Shown piece by piece: positions 11,325 through 23,000 of a DNA stretch of 64,000 nt. A model generated the notes under the pieces. That model saw only the letters and a list, made by a program, of their open reading frames with translations. It did not search any database and had not been told where the DNA came from. Each line of letters starts with the position of its first letter. Position 1 is the first letter of the stretch. A program made the position numbers and the translations under genes. The DNA lies in contig JAKJHU010000005.1 in NCBI GenBank assembly GCA_022316685.1, positions 14,238,707 through 14,302,706 of the forward strand. Reading direction: 5' to 3'. This stretch comes from Progne subis subis (lineage: Eukaryota; Chordata; Aves; Passeriformes; Hirundinidae).

Positions 11325-14300
11325 TCTCCAAAGGCTATTTCAGTGCCATCCTTGGTCAGCTCCCAAGTCAGTATTCGCCTGCTATGAGCAAGGCAGAACC
11401 ATACATGAACTACTTAATCCAATTTCCCAATCAACACATTGACACAAATGTCTGAGATCAGCTGAAACTTATCTATTAGGTATCGGCATTACTAAAAATA
11501 TCATTAGCTTAATAAACATCTCCATTTCTATGACATATCTAACAATCCCTTCCTGCCTCTGCCAGTGACCAGCACACAGTGTTTCTGAGCAAGGTGACCC
11601 TCACTTTTCTGCTGCCTCTTGCCTCTTCTTGCACTCACACACACAAGCACCCCTTGCCCCAAGACAGCTGTATGATCTGTTTATGACCCCTGGAGATATC
11701 AGATATCTTGCCCTGGAGCATTAGATTTGATTATCTTTTTCATTAACTTAGCTCAGATTGCCACAAATGTTATTAGTGCTTATGAACTACCCTTTTGAAA
11801 TCTAACAGTACAGTGGGTAATAGAATTACATCCCTTAGCAACGAAAGCACAAGACAACAGAACACCATACAACAGAGCAATTTTTTCCATTTGTCCTCAG
11901 TATAGCACCCTTCACTTGCAAACTCCCTGTGTTTATATATCACAGGCAGAAGAACTAACCTAACTATAGACATGATACACTAGTATCTTTCTAAATAGAA
12001 TAATCCATTTATTAGGATGACTTATCAGATAAACCATTACTTGTGCTCAACAGGACAATTAGTGCTCCTAAAAATATCCCTGATTTCAAAAAATAACAAA
12101 TTTAACCCAGATTTTGCCCCCGGATTCATAGCAGAACAAGAAATCTGCCATTGCTGTATCAATGTTACCACCATGAAGATATAGGAGTGAGTTTCCACAT
12201 GGCAGGAATCTGGTGAACATTAGTAGTGCTACTCGCTGAAGTAAAGCTGCATGGCTCTGTTTTCAGAAACTCACTAAACTCTAAACAAAGATACTGAAAA
12301 CATCCCTGAGCTTAAAGGGAAACCACCAAGGAACTGCAGAAAACACAGACCTTGGAAGATATTTGCCCCAAATTGGGGCAAAATAAAGACAAAATATTAT
12401 TTTTCTACGGTCACTTTTAGGCACAGACTCATAATAGGCTATGTTCAAATCTGTTTTATTCTGTGAGTTACCCCTGATACAAGCTGATGGGGAAAAGTAA
12501 AGACCATTTCTGAATAGCCCCATGGGAGCACACAGCCTAATAAAGACTGTTAAAAGCTCTTCAATATAGGAGTGTTTAGGGAACAGGAAGGAGGGGTAGC
12601 AATGGTCTCCTCCCAATGGCCAGCAGGCTGAGAAGAGCCTCTTTTAGATAAAATACCAGAGCAAACATTATGTGCATATTGGGCCAAGGAGGGGAAGGCA
12701 GGGGCAGAATGCAGAGACAGAAATCCAAATGGCAGATTCTGTATGGCCATACAGCCACAGGTGTGGGGCTGAAGCATATTTATAGGTAGACCTAAACCAG
12801 CTCCATTATCAGAGCATTATCACCATGCCAAAGGCTTCTCAAGACCTGGGCAAAAACTCAGATAGCTCCTCATGCTGGCCCCCCTGCAGCTGCAGCTCCC
12901 CAGCCTTCACCCCCAGGGTCACATCCCCATACCTGCCCTGCCTGGGCTTCTGACTGCAGCACAGACATCATCCCAGATCTCCCCTGTCAGCTCACAATGC
13001 AGGAGAATGAGTGTTTACAGCAAACTTACTGTCGTGCCCCACATGATCAGACTTTTCAGATCATGATGTCAAGTGAGGTAACAGCAGTACAGAAATGATA
13101 ACTGGATGCCCTTTGTAGCTGATGTAAGAAACATTGCTATTGTCTTTTTGATGCTAAGAAGAAATACAGAAAATATAGAATAAAAATATAAAGTAAAAGA
13201 GGACAAAAATTATCTCCCCTGTTTTTCAGAGCTGGATTTTTATTTCCAGCTGCTAGTATATCCTTCTTTTTGTATGTTCACAGAGAGGAAAACTGTCTTT
13301 CCTTCCATACCGTTATGGCAGGATAGCTGAATGGCAGTATGGAGCATATTAAATCAGCATTTCAAAGCTTCAGCTGTTCCAGGAATAGCTATTACTTCAC
13401 TTCTTATTTGCACGAAATCAAAACACAGCTTAGCTTATTTGAAGAGTTCCTTAGCTGATTACATCTAAGCCTCTAAAACTTTATCTAGGAAAACAGTTTC
13501 TAGCTATGAACATGAAGGAAGCCTTGAATTCCTATGTAATCATAAATAGCAATGTTCAAAGTGTTCAGGTTTTTTGTGGGTTGCTTGTTTTGAATTTTTT
13601 TTCTTCTTCTTTACACGCCTTGAATGAGTTTTATCTCCCAGCCCCCTGAAGAAAACTATCACAAGTCTGAAGCCCTGTCCTTACTGCCAAGGGCATCCAC
13701 AGCCTCCTCTCATCATTGAGGTGGGTCTGTCCATCATTAGCTCTACCCTCTCCAACTGCTCTCCTTCACAGGAGTCACACCTTGCTGTCTGCTGGGTTGG
13801 TGTGGATGGTGGAGTTGCCACATAGGCTCCTCACTCAGCCTAACATTTCCCTGAGGGGGCTTTGCAGCCCCCTGGAATTACCTCCAAGTGAAAACCTTCC
13901 TCCCTTCCCACAGTAGAATCAGTGGCCAAAGATCAGCTGTCACTGGGACTCTGGTTCACTTGCATCAAGGATGATGCTGTTCAGTATTTCCCTCTCCCTT
14001 GCTCCAGCACTTGTTGCTCATGAGGGAAGCTGGGAAGTAAACTCCCGTGCAATGCACAAAGTCCAGAAGAGCACATATGCTGACCCAGCTCTCAGGTAAA
14101 CCACAGAGACATCAGATACTGTGGGAGACATTTTTAGAGTGTCTGGTAATGTCGAATATTTTGGTATCCAAGGAGGGTGGGATAGCTGGGCGGTCAGGTC
14201 AGCATGTGCCACAGCAGTCCTGAGGCTGGATAGTCGGCCAAGGAACCCAGAATTGCCAATCTTGTTCTTTTCTCGAATGTTCTTTTCAAAGAGAAATCCC

Positions 14301-14614
14301 GAGCACACAGAGAATTTAAATGATATTTCCTGACAAAGACATTTCTACCAATTTCCCCAAGCCCAACAAAGGAAAATATTTTTCCCACACAAATCACCGA
14401 CCTAAGAGTTCAGGCAATGCAGATCTCTTGCCCAGCTCTACTGTTACTTTTGTCCTATGTGTAAATATTTGTTTATTAACCTGTCACATCAGAAAATCAG
14501 CAAATCACTTCTCTTGGGTTGCAATCTGCCACCTGACAGGTTGCCAACGGGTGATTAATATTCACCATCTTCCCTCCTATAGAAAGAAGCTGCAGCTTTC
14601 CCTGGCTGTCCAGT

Positions 14615-14640
14615 AAAAAAAAAAAAAAAAAAAAAAAAAA
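14615..14640 (+). repeat. poly(A) tract, 26 bases
   Basis: Uninterrupted run of 26 A, between 'ctgtccagt' and 'ggcaagcag'. No direct repeat flanking it was obvious. Confidence 0.95.
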
Positions 14641-16990
14641 GGCAAGCAGTCTTTCTCACAACAGCTTTTAATCCCAGCACTATTCAAACAATTCGCTTTA
14701 CTCAGCTAACACTTTAATGACAATTGCTCTCTGAAATTGAAACTGGATATTACTGGACTCTTTGAAAAATACAGCTGTGCAGGACAATTAAACTACCTGA
14801 AGTTTGCTATTCTACCAGCCAGTGAACTTGGCATATGGTTTCTTCCAGTGGGCTTACAGAGCTTGGAAATGGGCTTATCTGAAATTTTCCTCTGGATCTT
14901 TGGGATCTAAATTCATTGAAAGGATCAGACTAACTACATAGGCAAAACCCACTGTGAAACATTTCACATCACAGATATATTACGACTGAGGAAGAAGAAA
15001 CTCAGACTCCACAGAGATTACTTTACTTAAAAACTTATGAATGGGTATTTCTAGAAAATACAATGTGCACCATAAATGAGTGAACTCAGAGATCCAGGCA
15101 TCCTGCCAGCATCCTTACCCTCACCTTGCTTTGTCACCAATACAGTTACAAAACAGACTTCTGCCCTGCCCAGATTATCTTGGAGCAACAACAGTCCATT
15201 GACTGCACGTGGAGTTCAGCTTGGCTCAGCTCTGCACGCGTGGCTGATGCTCTTTTAAAGGTTGTCAAGGTGCTGCCCCAATACCAAGAGTCTTCCCACC
15301 AGCAATCAATCATATCTTACCTTGCAATCAGTGCCCTGCAGTCCATTACAGTTAATCAATGCTGGAGCATCTTCTGTGTCCAAAAAGATAAATAAGCTAA
15401 TTTTTCAGTATTGACTGCAACTGTTTGCCTTTCAGTGTGATTTCACTCCAAAATAAAAAATAATTAGGACCTATATACTGCTTTCTCTCTGCTACAGATT
15501 GGTCCTGCCCCTGCTAACTGTGAGGTAGTCTGTCATCCCATGCTTTGCCAGCAGCTACACACATACACAGAGGATCCTGCTTCAGAGCTTTGTCAGTGGC
15601 TTTTTGCAGCATGAGAACCCAATTGCTCATTTTAGTCAGGTTCATCCCAGTAAATGTAAAATCAAGAAAGCTTTATCTATGAAACCAGGTGGAGCCCCTG
15701 TCCAAGCCCTGTGTTAATTGAGGTGACCTCTGAGAAGCTTTCCCTCCCACCCAGAATCAGCTGCCTTTGAGGTTGTGCTGATAGCAAATAGAGAGGTGGT
15801 ATGTGACCAGCACTTGGTTATTTCCCTTTCCTCAGCCAATGCCTTATTGCACAAGGCTCTGAGGGCTGTGGCTGTTCAACTAACAATGTGTGAAAGCATA
15901 TTTCCCCAGCGGTTCCTTCTGAGCAGCGTGGAAGTGTCAGATGAGGACAGAAGCTGGCATTAGGCTACTGGCACGACTGAATCACAACAGGAGCTCAGTT
16001 GTTAATCATTTAACTCTCTGAGTATATTGCGCAGCACTGTCCTGTCTGGTTTCTGCCCAGCATTATTCCAATTAGAGAAGGTTCGGGGAGCTAATTGTCC
16101 GGCAAAACTGTGTGATGAGCCTCTGAACAGACACCAAACTGACAGATCCAAGCAACTGTTCAGCTGTTCCAGCATCCTGGCAATGGTGGCAAAAAATGCC
16201 TCAGATGACACTAAATCCTCATCTCCTTCAAAGCCAGGTCCTTTCATGGCAATGGTTCTGGCAGATCACTGGGATCTCAGAAAGTGTGTCAGCCTTCTCT
16301 TCAGAAGGCAAAGGCTTGAACTACCGTGACCCTCTGGTTGATGGTCTCCTTGTGCCAGTACGTGGCTTAAGAAAAGGTTTCTTTTCCACACTGTTCTCTA
16401 CCCTCGTATCAAACCTTCCTGGGGACGCTCTGAAAGCATGCTGACACAAGCTGACAAGCTCAGCCATAGCCTGGGGGAAGCAGTAAGTTCAGGCCTCACA
16501 GAGACAAGTCCCTCTTCCCCAGCGTTGCCTTCTGGGAGCTGCTTGGCAGCAAACAGCTCTGCTCATTTGCCATCAGCCTGCTCATCTGCTACATCCACCC
16601 CTGTTATCCTGCTTCATCTTCCTCTCGCTTCCCCCACCTCCTCCCACCCCTTTTATTTTCCGATGTCAAACTCCATAATACTCTTCCCTTTTTAGCCTCC
16701 ATCACCGCTCCAAACATCCTTTAACAGCACAAATATTGCCTTTCCTTACAATTAGGACATAAGAGTCAGTGAAACCCTAACCAAGTTGTCTGGGTGCTGG
16801 CAGAGGAACTCAGCAATCACCTCCCATACTGTGACTGCCCTCCAGGAAGCACTGCAGGTTCCCCAGAGCCGAACCATCTGGCCTAAACAAAAGAAAGAAG
16901 GCAGCACCAATGAAATGCCTCTCCTGTCATCACTCTTCCTTAAACCCATGCCCTAATGGGTAAATTAAAGTAGACATTTAGGGTGAGGTG

Positions 16991-17010
16991 AAAAAAAAAA
17001 AAAAAAAAAA
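16991..17010 (+). repeat. poly(A) tract, 20 bases
   Basis: Uninterrupted run of 20 A after 'gggtgaggtg'. Confidence 0.95.
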
Positions 17011-18281
17011 TTAGGGCAAATTCTCTTTTTACTGTTAATTTGGGGGCCTCTATTGGTTTCAGAAGGGATTATTATATGATTATTCTAACAGTCTGCCAAT
17101 AAATTTGCTAAGAAATTAGTCAAGCTCTCTTTTTTCCATCCCCTTGTTTACAATTATAATTGGTCTCTTTATTTCCGTAGTGTTATTGCTTAGTGCACTG
17201 CAGTACTTCCAGCCTCAGCAAGACTAAAGGTAGTAAGAATCTTAACCTTACGTTTCATTGCTTTTGTCAGTTCAAGTTAGCTACACAATGTCATTATGCT
17301 TTTAAATATAATACAGAAAAAACAAGTTGTACTTCTAGTACTGCTTTTAACTAAATCCATTCCTTTTCTAGGCAGCAGATAGCAAAAATTAATGTCTGTT
17401 CTCATAACATCTTATGATCTTGAACATCAAATATTCCCCGGTCACTGAATCAATTAGGATTCATTGGCTCCTATTAACAGTTAACAGGGTACTGTGTTCT
17501 TTGAGCAGACATTAATAATAAGGCTTTGACTCTGTGAAACCACACTAAGATAGCCAGGAAGTCATTTAAGTTACATGCAAGACTTGGTTTGCTGGCATCA
17601 AGAAACACAAATACATTTATTTTCTTCAATGCATTGATGCCAGCCAAAGTTTCCACAGTGCAACTTTAAAATATTATGCCCTAGCTTCATAATTTTTATA
17701 TAATCCCTTTTATTATTTATTTGTGTTTCAGGCAGACAGAAAAACAATTTTTCTGATCACTGTCAGACACAAGACATGAGGAAATTCAGGGTCTGTAAAT
17801 TTTCAAAGAATATTTTTAGGAAATACTACTCCATAATATTAGTGCAACATCCTCATTGGCAATTTTAAATTGATACTCTAAGGGATAATAGGGACATCTT
17901 CACTTAGAATTATATATACAACCTCACGTACAATTATACACCCTGTCAGGAAAAGGCTCTGAACAATTTTGCTTGTACACTTTAAAAACAAAAAGCAACT
18001 TTGTACTGAAGCCCATACAGCTGTCCTTGAAACATGATGCTAATAAAGGAAATTTTATATTGTTCTAGTCATAAAGTTTAAGAGGCAAATTAATTTGTCT
18101 CACTTGTGAAAACCGCAGCACCAGCTCCAGTGGTTGTTAGCAGCGTAAAGCAAATAAGGTTGGGATCCCTGGACACACTGTGCTTCTCAGAAATAATTGC
18201 TCTCTTGAAAGAGTTAAGAGCCTCTGCCCTTTCTAAATGTGGCACAGTAAAAACATTGCTCTCACTAGCAAGTGTGCTTCA

Positions 18282-18359
18282 GTAATTGGAAAGTAATTTT
18301 AAATTCTAATTCCAAGTAATTCGATTTGCAGGAAATGGCAGTTAATTACTCATGCAAAT
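18282..18359. promoter_or_regulatory. homeodomain/octamer motif cluster, possible enhancer
   Basis: Within about 80 bases there are five TAAT homeodomain cores (around 18283, 18293, 18307, 18317 and 18343). A perfect POU-family octamer ATGCAAAT follows at 18352-18359. Such density is typical of developmental enhancers. That it acts as one is inference, because AT-rich DNA yields TAAT often and only the octamer is a long motif. Confidence 0.25.
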
Positions 18360-19589
18360 GCCTCTGTTAGGTGTGGCTGGACTAATGCACAGTGCATGAA
18401 GCAGGGAGAGCATCCAGTTCAATGTGCCTCAGACAGCCTGAGCTATCTCTCATAATACCGAGTTGAATAGTATTTTTTTCTGCAAATCACTACCCACTGA
18501 AAGTAATTTCCTCATAGAAGTTTAAATTAGAGGTGTAGTGCAACATAAGGAATAGCTACTCCAGCCAGTTTTAACTACCCTTTGCAGCCTTGCGGCCAAC
18601 ATGCCCCTCAGTCACAGTCCCTTTCTGTCGTCCTCTGTTTCACAAGGCCTGGCCCTTTCTGCCATCCCAGTTTCATCTCCAGACCACGAAGAACTTCCAG
18701 CATGTCTGAAGGTATGGGTTTACAATCCTAAGCAGGGCCCAAAAGCTCACAGACAAAAGGTCAAGTCAGATAAAAAAATGCCGTTTGAAAAGTCCTGCCT
18801 AAGGCAAAATTTTGACAATGGAACCCAGCACCTTTTCCATGAGGGGAGGTTGATCCTACTGTGCTCAGCCAGGGCTTTCCCACTCCCTCTCCACAACACG
18901 TTTGTAGCGTGTTGGCCCTCACTCTGTCACACAAGGTTAGCAACGCTCCACTGCTACTGTAAGTATGCTCACCCACCTATTTTTGGCTCTACTATGGCAC
19001 AGATTCCAGTAGTAAATAAGGTTCTTGCTGTCTGCAGACTACTTATCCAACCCTAACCCTGTGAGCTGGGAAAATACCACTACGCCCACAGCACATGCAG
19101 GGAGAGAGGCAGAGAGAGACAAAGCTGTGGCAGAGCAGGGACTGAACACCCCCCTCCCACGTGAGCACCCATCCTATGTTCCCAACCTATGCTTTAACAC
19201 ATTTTCTTTCTCTGAGCACACGGTTTTTCGCTTGAGAACAGTGTGATGTGTCCTGTGTGCTGGCCAAGGACGGAGCCAGAACACCAGCAAGGTGCTGAGC
19301 TCCTGGAGACCATCTCTTCATCTCCAGGATACATTGCAACATTCACCCACGGCTCTGGGCCAAAGCGACACCAAATCCTAAATAATCACCAGAAGCAATA
19401 GGGGAAAAGTAGCCTGGCCTTTGAACCAAGACAATTAGGAGGAATTGTAATAGTGAAAAAAATTAGTGGCCAACTAGACAAGCACAAGCTACTTGGGATG
19501 ATCAGAGTACAAAAAGTTAGTAGGGCTTTTATAGGGAGGTCTTTCTTGTTCTCCGCAGAGAGCTGCAAAGGGATCCACAAATCTGAAGA

Positions 19590-20240
19590 TAAGGGTAATT
19601 TGGTTGACACTAACTGCCTTGATTTTCAAAAACATCTTCCAAAGCATTAGAAGAAATCAAGCATCCGTGGAAGATCTTTGCCCAGTTAGGAAACAGAGTA
19701 GCAATGCTTTCTCAACTGTAAGCAACAGTTCAAGAGGGGTCTGTGCTGTTCAGTGTATTTATGGAAAATTTAGAAAAGGGTGAAGTGAGAAAGCTTATCA
19801 AGAAAACTAAGTTATTCAGGATGGTAAGGACTAGCACCAACTGTGAAAAATTGCAGAGGAATCATATATAACTGAGCAAGAAAATCCCTCAAAAGCTTTA
19901 TAGCAGAACTTCCAAATGTCCAGAGAAAGGCAGAAGATCAAAGGGAGAGAAAGCTGCTGTACAAGGAACAGATGAGTGAGGTAGGACACATCAGTCTGTG
20001 AAAGAGGTGACTTCAGGGTATACAAAAAAAGTCTGCAAAAACACTGATTGTCTGCTTCTCTAACAGTACCAGCAACAGGGGGTCAGTTGAAGTTTGGAGG
20101 AGCCAGAATAACAGCAAAAAGGGCAGCAGGAGCTCCTTGACAAAGGGCACTACAGATGGTACAAGTTTTTGTGGTTTCAAGGGAAGGCTGGACCTATTGT
20201 CACAGAGGGCAGCTGCCCTGGGACCACATCTAGCTATGAA
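19590..20240 (+). mobile_element. CR1-type LINE remnant (reverse-transcriptase C-terminal half)
   Basis: In the plus strand, short peptides in different frames line up in order with the CR1/L2-type reverse transcriptase. NLVDTNCLDFQK matches the region before the palm, and VLFSVFMENLEKG matches the segment leading into the catalytic box. The box itself, normally ending in two aspartates before TKLF, now reads LIKKTKLF at about 19790-19820, so catalysis is lost. Stops and frameshifts separate the pieces. The 3' part (to about 20240) resembles a LINE terminus with an 'aagggaaggctggac' block. This is an old, inactive insertion. Confidence 0.65.
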
Positions 20241-20289
20241 GTCTCTGAGTTCAGAAAAGTGAAGGCTGGGAGAACATCAAGTACCACAC

Positions 20290-22500
20290 ATACCTGTCTT
20301 GCTCAGGCTCTTCCAAAGGTCTTCACCTATGGACACTGCCAGCAGTAGCACTCTGGGCTGGGTGAACCTTGGGTCAGGGTCTGCGTCACCAGTGTTAGAT
20401 TCTAAAATAATTAAATTCTCTCTCTTATAAGGAAATTTCAACATCTTTCTTTGTGGATTGACTCACCTCTGGGGTTCTGTGTCAAATCTACCATTTTCTT
20501 TGGCTCCTTCCCCAAACAATTTTCTAATTTTGTCTAAATTGCATATTTTTTAAAAATTTCATACCGGAGGCAAGCTTAACTACATCTCCCAGACTCAAAA
20601 ATAAAAGCACAAACACAAAGGAGCACAAACAGGATTTTAATTTAATTTACAACTTCTAGGCTACTCTCCCAATGATTTCAAGTCTTGCATAAAGCTTTAT
20701 TGCTACTGCCAAAGTTCAATTTAAATGAAGAAAGGCCTTGCAACCAGAATATCCTGGCATTGCAAAATGCCATCTCAAGTAAGCAAAAATGCTTGAGAAA
20801 GAGCTGCATGACACATATGAGGACAAGGAAGATGAGATAATTTGTGAAATATATTTGAGTAATTCTCTTGGTTAAAATCTTGAAAAAATAAATAAAGAAA
20901 GAAAAAGTTGAAATGGGACACTGTTTTACATATAAAGTACTTTGAGATCTGGGGGAAAAACCTATTAGATTGTAGTAGGAGTCCAGTCATGATATAGCAC
21001 TGAGAAAAGCCTGTGTGTACTTAACGATTTTATTCTCCACCAGATTTCTGCCTGGATTCTCAAGCAAATCAGTATGCCAGGCAGGGGAGAAAGCATACTG
21101 CAGCAAGAAAAGAGGGAAAGGAAAATAATGCTGTCATTTTCTATTTGCACATTTCTGATGCAAAGGAGAGATATCATAGAGGTTATCCCTTAAAGCAGAG
21201 CTCGCTTGGTATTTTTGGTTCCCTTCTCACAATCCTCACAAGGAAGATAAACAAAGCATCACCAGGCAAAGCTCCTGCAAGAGCAGCTGTAACTGGAAGA
21301 CATCTTGTTACTGTTCAGCTGCTCCTGCAGCATACTACCTTCTTGCCCTGAGAAAAAGCCAAACAAATTCCCCAAAAGCCCCCAAAGAGAACAAAACAAA
21401 AGACACAAAAAAACCCCCAACAACCACAAAAAAAGAAATATAAAAAAAATTTTTAAAACTGTGTAGTTACAGGTTCTGATTGTGGCACTGGGTGATCCCT
21501 GTAGGCAGCTGACCAGTGGCCATCACAGGGCCAACACAGCACAGGCAGTGTCTGAGGAGCATCACACTGAGCTGCAGCACCCAGGCCTTCCTGGGTGCCT
21601 CCTGCATAGTCCCAGCTGTGCCTTCCCAGTCCTGCCTGCTCTGCTCTAACAGCCCAGTTTCTTCCTCATGTCTTACATTATTTGCAGAGTCAGGGAAGGG
21701 AGTGAGGAGGACTCAAGTAATGTTTTGCATTCTTGAGTGTTGAACCACACATGAAAGTTGTTCATATAAATGAAGTTGTTCCATTCCCAACATTAACAAA
21801 GCTGGTTTCCTGGTGATTCTACATCCCATGCACCCTCCTGATCTCAGCACACCACCTCCAGCCTGTGTTCCCTCACCACAGTGGCCCCCCGGAACCACCC
21901 TAAACACCTCTGGCTCTCTCCACATCCCCCACCTTGTCCTGTTCCCCGTTGGCTCCTGAACTGAGGGCAGCACCTGCTGTGTGGTGTTTGAGCTGCATGA
22001 AGAAGCTTCTATCCTCCTGCAGAGCCTCTTTGTTCCTCCCTTCCAACTAACCACCTTCACAGAATTTGAAACAACTCCATGTCTTTTGAAACGCCATGCT
22101 TCCATCACATCTACTCAAGTGACTGGTGGGTTCAAAAATCACACCTGGGGGAGGAGGGATAGGCAGCTTAGAAAGACAGTGTAGCTGTTCAAGCTACATT
22201 TCCTCTGGCAAATTTGACTGATCTTTCCACATTCTAGGTCTGGAACTTTCATTCAGCTATTCATCCAATATTTAGTACTCTGTGAATATTTCAAGGCTAT
22301 TGTTCCACAAAGTTGAACACTTTCTGATATTTGAATATACTCTGACTGCTGAGTTCAAACAAGGTGAGATTTTGGTGAGCAAGATGAAACAAAGTAATTC
22401 TCCCTGTTTTCCCATTTATTTCCCTTTTTAAAATCCCAGTAAAAACAGAATTCCCTCAAGGAGGCTTCAAAAAGTACTTGAGGTCTTTTATTATAAATTG
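20290..22500. other. noncoding region with C/A-rich tract
   Basis: No gene seen. A locally GC-richer block at 21.48-21.96 kb produces overlapping ORFs on both strands, none recognisable. Confidence 0.5.
21351..21450 (+). repeat. C/A-rich low-complexity tract
   Basis: One hundred bases almost only A and C with a few G and T, in runs such as 'caaaacaaaag' and 'aaaaacccccaacaacc'. It is similar in composition to tracts at 28.3, 34.4 and 59.5 kb. Confidence 0.85.
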
Positions 22501-22511
22501 AAAGGATCCAC

Positions 22512-22555
22512 GGGGGGGGAAAAAAAAAAAAAAAGAAAAAAAAAGAAAAAAAAAG
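22512..22555 (+). repeat. G8 run followed by interrupted poly(A)
   Basis: Eight G are followed by three A blocks separated by single G. It is a purine-only tract of 44 bases. Confidence 0.95.
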
Positions 22556-22967
22556 ACATTTTTCATTTAGAAAATGGCATTTATAGAAACATACATGCAA
22601 GGCTGTAAGCAATCAAGCCTCATGCCCTGAGGGCCATGATTGCACTGCACCTAACTTGAGCTGAAGCCACTTTACTGGGGTATTTGATTTACTCTAATGA
22701 CTACTACTTAACTCAAGTTCTATTAGTAGAAGTCCTATGTAATAGGGGACACATTTATCTGGAGCCAATGGACGGTGTAATGTTTAACCAAGTATTAGGC
22801 AAGTGAGGAAGTTTAATCTCTGTTTCATTGATAGAGGAAGCAAAGATTCACAAAATATGCACAGGCAGAATGCATTGAATTTCACTCTTACTCTTAGAAT
22901 TTTCCTAACTCGTTTATTTCAGTTTTACTCTCATATTTTTTAAACTAGTTTATATTATTTTCATGAC

Positions 22968-23000
22968 CTTCAGGCTTACTCTATAGGAGTAAGCCTGAAG
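22968..23000. repeat. perfect 14-bp inverted repeat, 5-base loop
   Basis: CTTCAGGCTTACTC at 22968-22981 is exactly reverse-complementary to 22987-23000, with loop TATAG. A partial outer GAC/GTC match extends it. It could form a stable hairpin in DNA or RNA on either strand. Confidence 0.9.

Larger units (their letters stand above)
10890..15300. other. noncoding region
   Basis: No supportable gene. It contains two long A runs (11299-11324 and 14615-14640), an AT-rich block at 13.1-13.6 kb and scattered ORFs under 125 codons that overlap on both strands. The flank right of the ERVL fragment (10.9-11.1 kb) may be more of that element, but I could not recognise it. Confidence 0.5.
15400..19580. 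other. noncoding region with conserved-element-like AT-rich blocks
   Basis: No gene seen. The sequence at 17.0-18.4 kb is AT-rich with many TAAT cores and looks like the single-copy noncoding DNA that is often conserved between vertebrates. The 151-codon ORF at 18601-19056 has no recognisable domain or splice partner. Confidence 0.4.

Noticed and set aside
15321..15373. 53-bp minus-strand exon-like stretch with a strong CAAG|GTAAGA donor
   Set aside because: Phases do not fit the neighbouring candidates, the acceptor is ordinary, and such pairs are expected by chance several times per strand.
18601..19056. 151-codon plus-strand ORF with a donor-like AAG|GTATGG at 18712
   Set aside because: The protein is not recognisable and no downstream acceptor in phase was found; composition is random-like.
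20290..20410. Minus-strand open stretch with a CAG|GTATGT donor (contains LLLAVSIGEDLWKSL)
   Set aside because: It abuts the LINE remnant and may be its flank; the acceptor is AT-rich and weak; no homologue recognised.
21713..22108. 131-codon minus-strand ORF
   Set aside because: Local GC richness; overlapping ORFs on the other strand; arginine/glycine/cysteine mix without motifs.
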